Source: Microbacterium azadirachtae (GTDB lineage Bacteria; Actinomycetota; Actinomycetes; Actinomycetales; Microbacteriaceae). Taken from it: a DNA stretch of 64,000 nt. The position numbers and the translations under genes are program-made. Shown here piece by piece: positions 16,628-26,502 of the stretch. Each line of letters begins with the position of its first letter. Within the stretch, counting starts at the first letter, position 1. The notes below the pieces were generated by a model, which was given only the letters and a program-made list of their open reading frames with translations, did no database searches and was not told where the DNA came from. The DNA is taken from the NCBI RefSeq assembly GCF_000956505.1, contig NZ_JYIX01000035.1:62001-126000 (forward strand), given 5' to 3'.

Positions 16628-17752
16628 ATGGGCGCGATCGACGACTACACCGCCACGTTCCGCGAGGATCCGGGCTATCTGAACTGGGCCGCCTTCGGAC
16701 CGATGTCCCCGGCCGCGCGCACCGCTCTGGCCGACGATGCCGACCTGCTCGCGACGGGGCGCGCCGAGGGCATCGCCGCGACCGCCGGGCGGACGGCTGA
16801 GGCGCAGGCGGCGGTGGCGGGGCTGCTCGGATCCGCTCCGGACGAGGTCACGGTGCATCCTTCGTCGACGCACGCCCTGCAGCAGGCGCTCGCGGGGCTC
16901 GACGGCGCGGTCGTCGCCTCCGCGGCCGAGTTCCCGAGCGTCACGATCACCCTCGAGCGCGCGGCGGCAGCGTCGGGCGGCCGTCTCGCCCCGCGCTGGA
17001 TCGCACCGGCCGGCACCCGCGTGACGGCCGCGGCCGTGGCCGAGGCGCTGAACCCCGCCGTGACGGCGCTCGTCGTGAGCCATGTCGACTTCCGCTCGGG
17101 GTACCGCGCCGATCTCGCCGCCCTCCGCGAGGTGCTCGGCGAGGACCGGCTGCTCATCGTCGACGCGGTACAGTCCTTCGGTGTTGTGGACGAGGACTGG
17201 GCGGTCGCCGACGTCGTCGTCGGGCACGGCTACAAGTGGCTGCGGGCGGGACGCGGCACCGGCTTCGCGCGGTTCACGGATCGCGCCCGCGAGCGGATCC
17301 GTCCTGTGCTCAGCGGCCGGATCGCGACCGCCGCTGCGGGCCTTCCCACCGACGCGCTGCCGGATCCCGCCCTCTCGGCGCAGGCGTACGCGGTCAGCGC
17401 GCCGGATCCGCTCGCGGCGGGACGTCTCGCGGCCGCCGCCACCGAGATCCAGGACGTCGGGGTCGGCGCCATCGCCGGGCGCTTGTCCCGCAACGTCGAT
17501 GCGCTGCTGGACATCGCCGATCGGCACGGGATCGAGGTGGTGTCCTCGCGGGCGCCCGCGGAGCGCGCCGGCATCGTGGTGCTCGTGCCCGCGGATCCGC
17601 AGCGGGTCGGGGACGCGCTCGCCGCGGCCGGCATCCAGGTGACGGTGCGGGCGGGGGCCGTGCGGGTCGCGCCGCATGCCGGCACGAGCGCCGAGACGCT
17701 CGGCCTGTTCGACGCCGCTCTCGCCGATGCGCGAGAGTTCACCCGCCCTTAA
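16628..17752 (+). CDS. Aminotransferase class V-fold PLP enzyme (cysteine desulfurase-like)
   Basis: 374 residues. The fold is that of class V aminotransferases: VHPSSTHALQQAL for phosphate binding, VSHVDFRSGYRADL, LLIVDAVQSFG, and the PLP lysine in VGHGYKWLRAGRGTGF. The Cys loop of true cysteine desulfurases is not seen, so desulfurase activity is doubtful; a kynureninase-, isopenicillin-epimerase- or lyase-like reaction is equally possible. ATG 16628 is 6 nt after CAGACT. Substrate unknown. Confidence 0.75.
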   Translation: MGAIDDYTATFREDPGYLNWAAFGPMSPAARTALADDADLLATGRAEGIAATAGRTAEAQAAVAGLLGSAPDEVTVHPSSTHALQQALAGLDGAVVASAAEFPSVTITLERAAAASGGRLAPRWIAPAGTRVTAAAVAEALNPAVTALVVSHVDFRSGYRADLAALREVLGEDRLLIVDAVQSFGVVDEDWAVADVVVGHGYKWLRAGRGTGFARFTDRARERIRPVLSGRIATAAAGLPTDALPDPALSAQAYAVSAPDPLAAGRLAAAATEIQDVGVGAIAGRLSRNVDALLDIADRHGIEVVSSRAPAERAGIVVLVPADPQRVGDALAAAGIQVTVRAGAVRVAPHAGTSAETLGLFDAALADAREFTRP

Positions 17753-17756
17753 CCGA

Positions 17757-17908
17757 GAAGAGCGCGTGTCCTTCCTGCGCGATGTCGGTGGGGAGTCGTA
17801 CGTTCATGGCATCGGACACGGCGTCCGATCGAGTCGGCCTCAAGGATCGCGACTCGTGGCCCTGGTCGACTCGCCTAGTACCGGGAATCCCCGGGTCGGG
17901 AGAGCGTT
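17757..17908 (+). promoter_or_regulatory. Structured leader upstream of phoH2
   Basis: 152 nt with three successive stem-loops: ATCGGAC/GTCCGAT (17811-17829), CGAGTC/GACTCG (17830-17856) and CCGGG/CCCGG (17881-17894), the last ending 14 nt before the chosen start. A 54-codon frame (GTG 17766 to stop 17930) also crosses it and overlaps phoH2 by 22 nt, but about 30% of its third positions are A or T, unlike real genes here. Probably a regulatory leader; a small coding gene is not excluded. Confidence 0.45.
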
Positions 17909-19273
17909 GTGGCCGCACGTACCGCACTGAAGAGCACCACCCGCACCACCGCCGTGAGCGAAGGGGGTGCAACGCTCGATCAGGATCTGAAGACCTACGT
18001 GCTCGACACGTCCGTGCTGCTGTCGGATCCGCAGGCGTTCTTCCGCTTCGCCGAGCACTCCATCGTCCTGCCGGTCGCCGTGATCGGCGAGCTGGAGGGC
18101 AAGCGCCACGATCCCGAGCTCGGGTACTTCGCCCGACGCGCGCTGCGCCACCTCGACGAACTGCGCGTCGAGCACGGCCGGCTCGACTTCCCGGTCCCGA
18201 TCGGCGACGGCGGCACGCTGCGCGTCGAGCTGAACAACTCCGACCAGACGGTGCTGCCCAGCGGCATCCGCCTCGGCGACAACGACAGCCGGATCCTCGC
18301 CGTCGCGATGCATCTCTCCCAGGACGGGCAGGACGTCACGGTCGTCTCGAAGGATCTGCCGATGCGGGTCAAGGCAGCCTCCCTCGGCATCAACGCCGAG
18401 GAGTACCTGGCCGAGCAGGCGGTGGACTCGGGCTGGACCGGGATCAGCTCGATCTCGCTCTCCGGCGACGAGATGAGCGACCTCTACGAGAGCGAGGTCG
18501 GCACGAGCGAGGAGGCGATCGGACTCCCGGTCAACACGGGCCTCATCATCCACTCGGAGCGCGGCTCCGCCCTCGGCCGGGTCACGGGCGACGGCGAGTA
18601 CGCGCTGGTCCGCGGCGACCGCGAGGTGTTCGGCCTGCACGGGCGCTCGGCCGAGCAGCGCATCGCGATCGATCTGCTGTCCGACCCCGACGTCGGCATC
18701 GTCTCGCTCGGCGGTCGCGCCGGTACCGGCAAGTCGGCCCTCGCCCTGTGCGCGGGCCTGGAGGCGGTGCTCGAGCGGCAGCAGCAGAAGAAGATCATCG
18801 TCTTCCGGCCGCTGTTCGCCGTCGGCGGCCAGGAGCTCGGCTACCTGCCCGGCGATAAGGACGAGAAGATGAGCCCCTGGGGTCAGGCGGTCTTCGACAC
18901 TCTCGGATCCGTCGTCTCCGGCAACGTCGTCGAGGAGATCATCGCGCGCGGCATGCTCGAGGTGCTTCCGCTCACGCACATCCGCGGACGCTCGCTGCAC
19001 GACGCCTTCGTGATCGTCGACGAGGCGCAGTCGCTCGAGCGCAACGTGCTGCTCACCGTGCTGAGCCGCATGGGGCAGAACTCCCGCGTCGTACTCACCC
19101 ACGACGTGGGTCAGCGCGACAACCTGCGAGTGGGCCGCCACGACGGCATCGCGAGCGTGATCGAGACGCTGAAGGGGCACAGCCTCTTCGGCCACGTCAC
19201 CCTGCAGCGTTCCGAGCGCTCCGCGATCGCGGCGCTGGTCACGGAGCTCCTGGAGGGCGGCGAGCTGAGCTGA
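17909..19273 (+). CDS. phoH2: PhoH2-type protein: PIN domain plus PhoH ATPase
   Basis: 454 residues. The PIN ribonuclease domain (~25-150) starts with [13 protein letters not shown] and holds further acidic residues (LGDNDSRIL). The PhoH helicase-like domain has Walker [12 protein letters not shown] (~270-278), [16 protein letters not shown] and Walker [12 protein letters not shown] (~365-373). In mycobacteria this fusion couples RNA unwinding to cleavage and belongs to a toxin-antitoxin-like pair with a small upstream gene. GTG 17909 is the longest supported start; [11 protein letters not shown], ~15 codons later, is possible. The leader upstream is structured. Confidence 0.9.
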   Translation: MAARTALKSTTRTTAVSEGGATLDQDLKTYVLDTSVLLSDPQAFFRFAEHSIVLPVAVIGELEGKRHDPELGYFARRALRHLDELRVEHGRLDFPVPIGDGGTLRVELNNSDQTVLPSGIRLGDNDSRILAVAMHLSQDGQDVTVVSKDLPMRVKAASLGINAEEYLAEQAVDSGWTGISSISLSGDEMSDLYESEVGTSEEAIGLPVNTGLIIHSERGSALGRVTGDGEYALVRGDREVFGLHGRSAEQRIAIDLLSDPDVGIVSLGGRAGTGKSALALCAGLEAVLERQQQKKIIVFRPLFAVGGQELGYLPGDKDEKMSPWGQAVFDTLGSVVSGNVVEEIIARGMLEVLPLTHIRGRSLHDAFVIVDEAQSLERNVLLTVLSRMGQNSRVVLTHDVGQRDNLRVGRHDGIASVIETLKGHSLFGHVTLQRSERSAIAALVTELLEGGELS

Positions 19274-19307
19274 CGACAGGCGGGTGTCCGGTTTTACTAT
19301 GCCGTGA

Positions 19308-19386
19308 GCACCTGCACGATCCGGGCACGGATGCACGACTGATTCGCTGGATCCGTCGTGCAGGTGTTCACGGATCGTGCAGGTGC
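19308..19386. repeat. Palindromic repeat element A
   Basis: Outer 15-bp arms GCACCTGCACGATCC (19308-19322) and its exact reverse complement (19372-19386). Inside, TGCACGAC (19332-19339) pairs with GTCGTGCA (19355-19362). The 13-mer ACGGATGCACGAC at 19327-19339 recurs unchanged in element B at 20885. Lies between phoH2 and the ASCH gene. Confidence 0.85.
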
Positions 19387-19459
19387 GCTGGCCATTCTGC
19401 GGGCTCCGGTCGGGAGGGCGGGTCAGTGGGTGAGCGGGCGCCGACCGTAGGGTGGGGAC

Positions 19460-19879
19460 GTGACCTCGATCGATCATCTCCCCGTCTCCGAGTACGCGTT
19501 CCCCGGCCCTCTGCGCGACAGCTTGATCGCGGCGATCCTGCGAGGAGACAAGACAGCGACGACGAGTCTCGTGGTGGACTACGAGCTCGAGGGCGAGGCT
19601 ATGCCGTCTGTCGGCGAGCACTCTGCGATCGTGGATTCCGCTGGCGATCGGATCGCGGTCGAGCAGATCACGGAGGTGACGATCGCCAGAGTCGGCGACG
19701 TGGATCTCGCGCATGCCATCGCCGAAGGCGAGGGGTTCGAGACCGTCGCGGAGTGGCGCGCCGGCCACGAACGCTTCTGGCACGGCGTCGAGTACCGCTC
19801 GTCGGTCGGAGATCCGTCCTTCACGGTTGACGATGACACCCTCGCCGTGCTCGTTCGCTTCCGGGTCGTCCCGGCCTGA
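19460..19879 (+). CDS. ASCH domain protein
   Basis: 139 residues. PGPLRDSLIAAILRGDKTATTSLV is the G-x-K-x-x-T-x(S/T) core of the ASCH fold, and EITEVTIARVGDVDLAHAIAEGEGF and ERFWHGVEYR match its C-terminal half. ASCH proteins are PUA-like RNA-binding folds; some cleave modified nucleosides. Target unknown. GTG 19460 sits 6 nt after TAGGGT, so leaderless. It lies with the DUF559-type gene between palindromic elements A and B. Confidence 0.85.
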   Translation: MTSIDHLPVSEYAFPGPLRDSLIAAILRGDKTATTSLVVDYELEGEAMPSVGEHSAIVDSAGDRIAVEQITEVTIARVGDVDLAHAIAEGEGFETVAEWRAGHERFWHGVEYRSSVGDPSFTVDDDTLAVLVRFRVVPA

Positions 19880-19933
19880 CCCGTCCCGTGTCAGGCCCCG
19901 AGGTCCGGCGAAACCTCTGAGGCCAGGGCGGAG

Positions 19934-20764
19934 TCAGTCAGCAAGTCGGGTGAGGGCGGCGAGGATCGCGGCCTGAACAGTGGGCCAGTCGTAGAGGATC
20001 TGCGCATAGTCGAAACGGAGAGTCTCGTACCCGAGCCGGGATGCCGCGGCATCTCGCACCAGGTCCTTGTGCCGCGCGGAGCGGCCATCATGATTCTTCT
20101 TGCCGTCCGCCTCCAGGATCAGACGCCCCGCGATCACGAAGTCCACTTTTCCGACCCCGCGGATCCGCACCTGGCAGTCGAGTCGGATCCCGAGGAGGTG
20201 CAGGCGCAGTCGCACCAGCGATTCGAGCCCGCTGTCTGCATCTCCACGCGCGACGTCCACGAGCCATCGAGCCACGTCGGGGAGCGCATCCCGGACTCGA
20301 TTCCGGGCTGTGCGTGGCAGCTGCCCGCGGCGCCAGGCGGACTCGAAGGAGGCGAAGAACGCCTCGTCGCCCCCGCATCGGTACAGATGCAGGAGCGCCG
20401 TCTCGATGTCGACCACTCCGAACCGGGTCGGCCCTTCGAAGAAGTGGGCGACGCAGACGCAACCCGGATGGGGATGGATCCTGCCGTTGCGGCCGAGCCA
20501 GACGTGCAGCGTCTCGGGATCGTCCAGTACCCACACGCCATGATGGCGGAGCGCAGACCCGCAGGTCATCGCTCCGCCGTGCCCCGCCGCCGCGGCGACA
20601 TCGATGGACAGGGCGGGGACGGCGAAGACACCCGGGCGGATCCGTCGGATCCGGCCCTGCGCGACCTCTTCGGCCAACGCTCTTCGGCTGAGCCCCAGGC
20701 GCTGCAGCTGCGTGCCACGGGCGATGCCGCCCAGGCGGGCGAGTGTGGTCGAAGGATCCAGCAT
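19934..20764 (-). CDS. AbiEi-like winged helix fused to DUF559 nuclease-fold domain
   Basis: 276 residues. The N terminus (LGGIARGTQLQRLGLSRRALAEEV...GRIRRIRPGVFAV) is the winged-helix found in AbiEi antitoxins. The C terminus fits DUF559, a Vsr-like PD-(D/E)XK fold: ESLVRLRLHLLG, then VDFVIAGRLILEADGKKNHDG with candidate metal ligands D and ExD, then RDAAASRLGYETLRF. No AbiEii nucleotidyltransferase is adjacent, so it is not an ordinary type IV toxin-antitoxin pair. Palindromic elements lie on both sides (19308-19386 and 20871-20939). The second such gene is at 43901. Whether it cuts DNA is unknown. Confidence 0.75.
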   Translation of the reverse strand: MLDPSTTLARLGGIARGTQLQRLGLSRRALAEEVAQGRIRRIRPGVFAVPALSIDVAAAAGHGGAMTCGSALRHHGVWVLDDPETLHVWLGRNGRIHPHPGCVCVAHFFEGPTRFGVVDIETALLHLYRCGGDEAFFASFESAWRRGQLPRTARNRVRDALPDVARWLVDVARGDADSGLESLVRLRLHLLGIRLDCQVRIRGVGKVDFVIAGRLILEADGKKNHDGRSARHKDLVRDAAASRLGYETLRFDYAQILYDWPTVQAAILAALTRLAD

Positions 20765-20870
20765 CCCCTCACCCTGTCGCCCGCACAGACCTCGTGGGGG
20801 CGTATCTCCGCGATCCGGGGAATGTTCGGTCCGGAGTCCGGTGGGGGAGGACGAACGTGGAAGGGGCAAA

Positions 20871-20939
20871 TGCACGATCACGGAACGGATGCACGACGGA
20901 TCCGGGGAAATGGTCGTGCATCCGTGTCCGGGTCGTGCA
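20871..20939. repeat. Palindromic repeat element B
   Basis: Inner perfect 13-bp arms ACGGATGCACGAC (20885-20897) and GTCGTGCATCCGT (20913-20925) around a 15-nt loop; outer TGCACGA (20871-20877) and TCGTGCA (20933-20939). Related to element A. It starts ~106 nt upstream of the DUF559-type gene's start codon. Confidence 0.85.
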
Positions 20940-20959
20940 AACACCCCCCCGAGAACGAC

Positions 20960-20992
20960 GGAAGCCGCGGCCCCGAAGGGACCGCGGCTTCC
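20960..20992 (-). terminator. Terminator after fumC
   Basis: 11-bp stem GGAAGCCGCGG (20960-20970) with 20982-20992, 17 nt past the fumC stop on the minus strand; the loop can add further pairs. Confidence 0.8.
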
Positions 20993-21009
20993 GCGCGAGC
21001 GGATCCGGC

Positions 21010-22407
21010 TCAGCCGGCGTGCGTCATCGACAGCAGGTCGAGCTTGGCGTCGAGCTGCTCGAGGGTCAGCTCGCCGCGCTCGACGTAGCCGAGGTCGAGC
21101 ACGGCGTCGCGGACGGTGATGCCCTTGGCGACCGCGTGCTTGGCGATCTTCGCCGCGGCCTCGTAGCCGATGAGCTTGTTCAGCGGCGTCACGATGGACG
21201 GGCTCATGCCCGCAAACGCGGCCGCGCGCTCGATGTTGGCCTGCAGGCCGTCGACCGTCTTGTCGGCGAGCACGCGCACGGCGTTGGAGAGCAGGCGGAT
21301 CGACTCGAGCAGCGCGGTTCCCATGACGGGGATCGCGACGTTCAGCTCGAACGAGCCGGAGGCGCCGGCCCAGGCGACGGTCGCGTCGTTGCCGATCACG
21401 CGGGCGCACACCATGAGCACGGCCTCGGGGACGACCGGGTTGACCTTGCCCGGCATGATCGAGGAGCCGGGCTGCAGGTCGGGGATGTGCAGCTCGCCGA
21501 GACCCGTGTTCGGGCCGGAGCCCATCCAGCGCAGGTCGTTGTTGATCTTGGTCAGCGAGACCGCGATCGTGCGCAGCGCACCCGACGCCTCGACGAGGCC
21601 GTCGCGGTTGGCCTGGGCCTCGAAGTGGTCCTTGGCCTCGGTGATCGGCAGCTCGGTCTCGGCCGCGAGCAGCGCGATGACCTTCTGCGGGAAGCCGAGC
21701 GGCGTGTTGATGCCGGTGCCGACCGCGGTGCCGCCCAGGGGGACCTCGGCGACGCGCGGGAGGGCCGCCTGCACGCGCTCGATGCCGAGGCGGATCTGGC
21801 GGGCGTAGCCGCCGAACTCCTGGCCGAGGGTGACCGGGGTGGCATCCATGAGGTGGGTGCGGCCGGACTTGACCGCGTCCTTCCACAGCACCGCCTTCGC
21901 CTCGAGCGCGACCGCGAGATGGTCGAGCGAGGGGATGAGGGTGTCGATGAGCGCCTGGGTGACGGCGATGTGCACCGAGGTCGGGAAGACGTCGTTCGAC
22001 GACTGCGACGCATTCACGTGGTCGTTCGGGTGCACGGTCGCGCCCAGGATCCGGGTCGCGAGAGTGGCGAGCACCTCGTTCATGTTCATGTTCGAGGACG
22101 TGCCGGATCCGGTCTGGTAGGTGTCGACCGGGAACTCGCCGTCGTGCCTGCCCTCTGCGACCTCGTCCGCCGCCTGGGCGATCGCGTCGGCGATGGCGCC
22201 GTCGAGGGTGCCGAGCTCCTTGTTGGCGAGCGCGGCGGCCTTCTTGATCCGGGCGAGAGCCGCGATCTGCGTCGACTCCAGGCCCTTGCCCGAGATCGGG
22301 AAGTTCTCCACGGCGCGCTGCGTCTGCGCCCCGTACAGAGCGTTCACGGGCACGCGCACCTCGCCCATGGTGTCGTGCTCGATGCGGTACTGCTCGTTGT
22401 CGGTCAC
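21010..22407 (-). CDS. fumC: Class II fumarate hydratase
   Basis: 465 residues, full length. Interconverts fumarate and malate in the TCA cycle, oxygen-stable and cofactor-free. Landmarks: [40 protein letters not shown] and the superfamily signature [11 protein letters not shown]. Start GTG 22407 has GGAGGA ~7 nt upstream. It follows the carbonic anhydrase gene by 42 nt in the same direction and may be the last gene of the xseA-xseB-DUF4245-carbonic anhydrase-fumC run. Own terminator downstream. Confidence 0.96.
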   Translation of the reverse strand: MTDNEQYRIEHDTMGEVRVPVNALYGAQTQRAVENFPISGKGLESTQIAALARIKKAAALANKELGTLDGAIADAIAQAADEVAEGRHDGEFPVDTYQTGSGTSSNMNMNEVLATLATRILGATVHPNDHVNASQSSNDVFPTSVHIAVTQALIDTLIPSLDHLAVALEAKAVLWKDAVKSGRTHLMDATPVTLGQEFGGYARQIRLGIERVQAALPRVAEVPLGGTAVGTGINTPLGFPQKVIALLAAETELPITEAKDHFEAQANRDGLVEASGALRTIAVSLTKINNDLRWMGSGPNTGLGELHIPDLQPGSSIMPGKVNPVVPEAVLMVCARVIGNDATVAWAGASGSFELNVAIPVMGTALLESIRLLSNAVRVLADKTVDGLQANIERAAAFAGMSPSIVTPLNKLIGYEAAAKIAKHAVAKGITVRDAVLDLGYVERGELTLEQLDAKLDLLSMTHAG

Positions 22408-22449
22408 TGCTGTTCCTCCAGATGTGACGGGGGTGATGAGGGGGGATGT

Positions 22450-23103
22450 TCAGGCGTGGGCGTCGCTGAGGCCCACGGTGACGATGGGCACGGCCGTGCC
22501 CTCGTTCAGTCGGTAGTTGGCGCCGACGATGCCCAGCTTGCCGTCGGCGACGGCCTGGGAGATCAGCTCCGAGGACTGCAGCAGGTCGCGCACGGTGTTG
22601 CGCAGGTGCTCCTGTCCCACGAGCTCCGCGTCGATCTCGGCCACGGTGGATCCGCCGTGCTCGGCGAGCACCTTCCGGGCGGCCGGCACGATCGGGGCGA
22701 CGAGCCGCCAGATGTGCGGGGGGAGCGGAGCGGCGTCGATCGCCGTGCCGTCGATCGCGGCGCGCACGGCGCCGCAGCTGTCATGCGCGAGCACCACGAT
22801 GAGCGGCACGCCGAGGATCGCCACGGCGTACTCCAGGCTCGCGACGATCGACTCGCCGAGGACCTGCCCTGCGTTGCGCACCACGAACAGATCGCCGAGG
22901 CCCTTGTCGAAGATGATCTCAGCCGCGAGGCGCGAGTCGGAGCAGCCGAACAGTGTCGCGAGCGGCGCCTGCCCGTCCACGAGCTCGTGGCGCTTGCCGA
23001 CGTCCTGATTGGGGTGCTCCGGGTCGCCCGCGACGAAGCGCCGGTTCCCCTCGCTCATGAGCTGCCAGGCCTCGTCGGGGGTCAGCGTGGTGCTGTCGGT
23101 CAT
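22450..23103 (-). CDS. Beta-class carbonic anhydrase
   Basis: 217 residues. Zinc enzyme hydrating CO2 to bicarbonate. Zinc ligands are C54 in FGCSDSR, with the D56-R58 dyad, H107 and C110 in AHDSCGAV. VVRNAGQVLGESIVASLEYAV is the conserved helix between them. The start overlaps the DUF4245 stop (ATGA), indicating coupled translation. Bicarbonate supply for carboxylases is the likely role. Confidence 0.95.
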   Translation of the reverse strand: MTDSTTLTPDEAWQLMSEGNRRFVAGDPEHPNQDVGKRHELVDGQAPLATLFGCSDSRLAAEIIFDKGLGDLFVVRNAGQVLGESIVASLEYAVAILGVPLIVVLAHDSCGAVRAAIDGTAIDAAPLPPHIWRLVAPIVPAARKVLAEHGGSTVAEIDAELVGQEHLRNTVRDLLQSSELISQAVADGKLGIVGANYRLNEGTAVPIVTVGLSDAHA

Positions 23104-23753
23104 CGTCCGCTTTCGAGTTGGTCGACCTGCGGGCTGATCTTGGCGACCAGCTCCGCCGTGCCCGCCTTGCCCAGAGCGCCGTAGACGAGGACGTAGTCCT
23201 TGCCGACCTGCGTGCCGAGGGCGTAGTTGATGTTCGCGGCCGAGTCGGGATTCGGGATCACGTACTCGTCCCAGGAGCGGCCGCCGATCTTAACGGTGCC
23301 CTTCGAGGAGGTGCCGCGCAGCGGGGTGGCGGCCCAGTCCGCGTCGGCGTCGAACGCCTGCGCGACGTGCGCGTAGCCTCGGGCGTCGTCCGCCTGGGGC
23401 GCGACCGTGATGTCCCACACGACGGGCTTGCCGTCGATCAGGACGGCCTTGTTGACCCGCCAGTTGTTGGGCGGGGTCGGCAGCAGGACCGGGCGGTTCA
23501 AGGTGCTCTGTGCGTTCTTGGCGGCGGCGGGAAGGTCCACGGCGTTGGATCCCGTGAAGTCGCCGCGCGGCACGATGAGCACGATCAGCAGGACGACGCC
23601 GACGGTCGCGATGAGCGCGGCGATGAGGCCGCGGAACGTCTGGCTGGAGCGGTAGGCGGCGGAGGATGCGGCCTTGCGGTCGGCGGTCTCCTGCGCGGTC
23701 TCCGGGCGGCCGAGCTCGGCGACGACGGGCGCATGCTTCGGGGTGCGGCTCAT
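23100..23753 (-). CDS. DUF4245 domain membrane protein
   Basis: 217 residues. Basic cytoplasmic N terminus, one membrane helix ([21 protein letters not shown]), then an extracytoplasmic domain with [17 protein letters not shown] and the C-terminal [23 protein letters not shown]. This is DUF4245 (Rv1100-like). Overlaps xseB upstream and the carbonic anhydrase gene downstream by 4 nt each. Function unknown. Confidence 0.85.
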   Translation of the reverse strand: MSRTPKHAPVVAELGRPETAQETADRKAASSAAYRSSQTFRGLIAALIATVGVVLLIVLIVPRGDFTGSNAVDLPAAAKNAQSTLNRPVLLPTPPNNWRVNKAVLIDGKPVVWDITVAPQADDARGYAHVAQAFDADADWAATPLRGTSSKGTVKIGGRSWDEYVIPNPDSAANINYALGTQVGKDYVLVYGALGKAGTAELVAKISPQVDQLESGR

Positions 23754-24010
23754 CGCGCGTCCCCCTCGGAGGGGCGGGCCGCGTCCAGGCGGCGCTTCGC
23801 GCCGAGCAGCCATTCCTCGCAGCGTGCGGCGAGAGCCTCGCCGCGCTCCCACAGGGTGAGCGACTGCTCGAGCGTCGGGGCTCCCTGCTCGAGCTCGGCG
23901 ACGACGCGGACCAGTTCGTCTCTCGCCTGCTCGAAGCTGAGGGCGGCGGGATCAGCGACGGTCGGCGCAGAGCTCCCTGCGGAGGCGGACGGCTCGTTCG
24001 ACACAGTCAC
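23750..24010 (-). CDS. xseB: Exodeoxyribonuclease VII small subunit
   Basis: 86 residues, two helices: [42 protein letters not shown], the family signature. Binds the XseA C-terminal coiled coil to form ExoVII, which degrades single-stranded DNA from both ends. Starts 9 nt after the xseA stop and overlaps the DUF4245 start, so all are in one operon. Confidence 0.95.
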   Translation of the reverse strand: MTVSNEPSASAGSSAPTVADPAALSFEQARDELVRVVAELEQGAPTLEQSLTLWERGEALAARCEEWLLGAKRRLDAARPSEGDAR

Positions 24011-24019
24011 GCCTCCATC

Positions 24020-25357
24020 CTACCGGCGCGCGTCGGAGCCCTCGTCCGGTGCGGCGGAGCCCGATCCCGGGGCTTCGGCGACGTCGGCCTCGGCGATCTC
24101 CCCCTCCGACACGGCGCGCAGCGAGCCGCGGTCGACGGTGAGGGTGAGGACGGTGCCGGCGGGAGCGTCTGCCGCGTCGCGCACGATCAGTCCGTCCTCG
24201 CGGTGAGCGATCGCGTATCCGCGGGCGAGGGTGGCGGCGGGCGACAGCGCGCGCAGCGACGCGCGCAGCTCGGCCGTGCGTCTTCCCGCCGCGTCGACCG
24301 CACGTCCCAGCGTGTCGCGGGAGCGGGCGGCGAGCAGCCACACCTCTTGCGCGCGGCGCTCGATGAGCGGTTCCGGATCCCGCAGCACGGGTCTCGACCT
24401 CAGCTGCTCGAGCTGGGCGATGTCATGTGAGATGCGCTGCGACACCCTGGTCGTCGCGCGGGCCCGCAGCTGGGCGACGAGCGCGCGCTGCTCACCCAGG
24501 TCGGGCACGACCCTCTTGGCGGCGTCGGTCGGAGTCGAGGCGCGCAGGTCCGCCACGTCGTCCAGCAGTGGGTGGTCGTTCTCGTGACCGATCGCGCTGA
24601 CCACGGGCGTGGTCGCCGCGGCGACCGCCCGCACCAGGCGCTCGTCGCTGAAGCCGAGCAGGGTCTGCGGATCCCCGCCGCCACGGGCGATGACGATGAC
24701 GTCGACGTCGGGATCCGCGTCGAGCACTTTGAGCGCGGCGAGGGTCTCGGGCACGCAGCGATCGCCCTGCACCGCGGCGTGCACGGTGCGGAAGCGCACC
24801 TGCGGCCAGCGCAGCTCGGCGTTGCGGTGCACGTCCTTCTCGGCGTCGGAGTTCTCGCCCGTGATCAGTCCGATCACGTGGGGGAGGAAGGGGAGCGGCT
24901 TCTTGCGGGAAGGGTCGAAGAGACCCTCCTGGCGCAGCTGTGCGCGCAGCCGCTCGAGGCGCTCGAGCTGGTCGCCGAGGCCGACGTGCTTCATCGCCGA
25001 CACCGTGAAGCTGAAGTCGCCCGCCTTGACGAAGTAGTCGGCCTTGACCGCCGCGATCACGTGGTCGCCGACGGCGAGATCGGCGGGGATCCGCGCCCGC
25101 ACGCTCGACCACACCCGGATCGAGATCTGCGCGTCGGAGCGGGTGTCCTTGAGGCGCGCGAAGATGTTGCCGGCCCGCACGTTCCAGCTCGTGATCTCGC
25201 CCTCGACCCAGACCGTGCCCCACTGCGCCACGAAGTCGCGGATCGTGGCGTTCAGCCTCGCGATCGAGGTCGGGGCGTCCGCGGAGGACTCGCGCGGCGC
25301 GACGGAATCGGCGGGCGGGGCCTCACCGGGCACGGAGGCTGCTTCGAAGACGGTCAT
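24020..25357 (-). CDS. xseA: Exodeoxyribonuclease VII large subunit
   Basis: 445 residues. The N-terminal OB fold (WVEGEITSWNVRAGNIFARLKD) is followed by the nuclease domain with PHVIGLITGENSDAEKDV, VIVIARGGGDPQTLLGF and VVSAIGHENDHPLLD (catalytic H/D region), then long helices for XseB. Serves recombination and mismatch repair. ATG 25357 has GGGGAGG upstream and TACGCT 9 nt before the start. Divergent from ispH; both promoters fall within 75 bp. Confidence 0.95.
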   Translation of the reverse strand: MTVFEAASVPGEAPPADSVAPRESSADAPTSIARLNATIRDFVAQWGTVWVEGEITSWNVRAGNIFARLKDTRSDAQISIRVWSSVRARIPADLAVGDHVIAAVKADYFVKAGDFSFTVSAMKHVGLGDQLERLERLRAQLRQEGLFDPSRKKPLPFLPHVIGLITGENSDAEKDVHRNAELRWPQVRFRTVHAAVQGDRCVPETLAALKVLDADPDVDVIVIARGGGDPQTLLGFSDERLVRAVAAATTPVVSAIGHENDHPLLDDVADLRASTPTDAAKRVVPDLGEQRALVAQLRARATTRVSQRISHDIAQLEQLRSRPVLRDPEPLIERRAQEVWLLAARSRDTLGRAVDAAGRRTAELRASLRALSPAATLARGYAIAHREDGLIVRDAADAPAGTVLTLTVDRGSLRAVSEGEIAEADVAEAPGSGSAAPDEGSDARR

Positions 25358-25431
25358 CGCCTCCCCAGCGTAGCAATGGCCATCTGCCGGATCCCGGCCG
25401 GCTGTCAGGACGCCGCCGGTAGAATCGGGGC

Positions 25432-26502
25432 GTGAGTTCTCCCGTCGCGCTGCCCGTGCCGCAGATCCCTCGCCGCCGCCCCACGGCCGTGCGCGAGCCG
25501 CTCCAGGACCGTCCCGTCGAGGGGCGCAAGCGCGTGCTGCTCGCCGCGCCGCGCGGTTACTGCGCCGGCGTCGACCGCGCCGTGGTCGCGGTGGAGAAGG
25601 CGCTGCAGCGCTACGGCGCCCCGGTGTACGTGCGCAAGCAGATCGTGCACAACATCCACGTGGTCACCGAGCTCGAGGATCAGGGCGCCATCTTCGTCGA
25701 CGAGGTGGACGAGATCCCCGAGGGGTCGCACGTCGTCTTCAGCGCTCACGGCGTCTCGCCGATGGTCGTCTCCGCGGCGGAGGACCGCCACCTGCACGCG
25801 ATCGACGCGACCTGCCCGCTGGTGACCAAGGTGCACCGCGAGGCCGTGCGCTTCGCCCGCGACGACTTCGAGATCCTGCTCATCGGCCACGACGGCCATG
25901 AGGAGGTCGAGGGCACCGCCGGCGAGGCCCCTGATCACGTCACCGTGGTGAATTCCCCGGCGGAGGCCGACATCGTCGAGGTGCGCGACCCGTCCAAGGT
26001 CGTCTGGCTCTCGCAGACCACGCTCTCGGTCGACGAGACCATGGAGACCGTGAACCGGCTTCGCACGCGCTTCCCGGAGCTGCAGGATCCGCCGTCCGAC
26101 GACATCTGCTACGCCACCCAGAACCGTCAGGTCGCGATCAAGAAGGTCGCCGCAGACGCGGATCTGGTGATCGTGGTCGGATCCGCCAACTCCTCCAACA
26201 GCGTGCGCCTGGTCGAGGTGGCGCGCGAGTACGGCGCGAAGGCCGCGTATCGCGTGGACTACGCGGACGAGGTGCGACAGGAGTGGCTCGATGGCGTCAC
26301 GACGGTCGGTGTGACGAGCGGTGCCTCCGTGCCGGAGGTGCTGGTGCAGGAGGTGCTGCAGGCGCTCGCCGAGGCGGGATACGGCGACGTCGAGGAGGTG
26401 CGCACGGCGGAGGAGGATCTGATGTTCTCGCTGCCGAAGGAGCTCCGCCAGGACGTCTCTGGCCAGCGCGACGAGCGGGCACTGGGCGGACGCAGCCGAT
26501 GA
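25432..26502 (+). CDS. ispH: 4-hydroxy-3-methylbut-2-enyl diphosphate reductase
   Basis: 356 residues. Last step of the MEP pathway, giving isopentenyl and dimethylallyl diphosphate. The three Fe-S cysteines are in [23 protein letters not shown] and [17 protein letters not shown] and SSNSVRL bind substrate phosphate. GTG 25432 is 6 nt after TAGAAT (leaderless). The stop overlaps the next start (ATGA). It supplies precursors to prenyl synthases such as the one at 15794. Confidence 0.96.
   Translation: MSSPVALPVPQIPRRRPTAVREPLQDRPVEGRKRVLLAAPRGYCAGVDRAVVAVEKALQRYGAPVYVRKQIVHNIHVVTELEDQGAIFVDEVDEIPEGSHVVFSAHGVSPMVVSAAEDRHLHAIDATCPLVTKVHREAVRFARDDFEILLIGHDGHEEVEGTAGEAPDHVTVVNSPAEADIVEVRDPSKVVWLSQTTLSVDETMETVNRLRTRFPELQDPPSDDICYATQNRQVAIKKVAADADLVIVVGSANSSNSVRLVEVAREYGAKAAYRVDYADEVRQEWLDGVTTVGVTSGASVPEVLVQEVLQALAEAGYGDVEEVRTAEEDLMFSLPKELRQDVSGQRDERALGGRSR

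Noticed and set aside
17766..17930. 54-codon gene upstream of phoH2 as a firm CDS
   Set aside because: About 30% of its third positions are A or T, against very few in true genes here, and there is no ribosome site or start-linked -10 box. Kept only as a finding.
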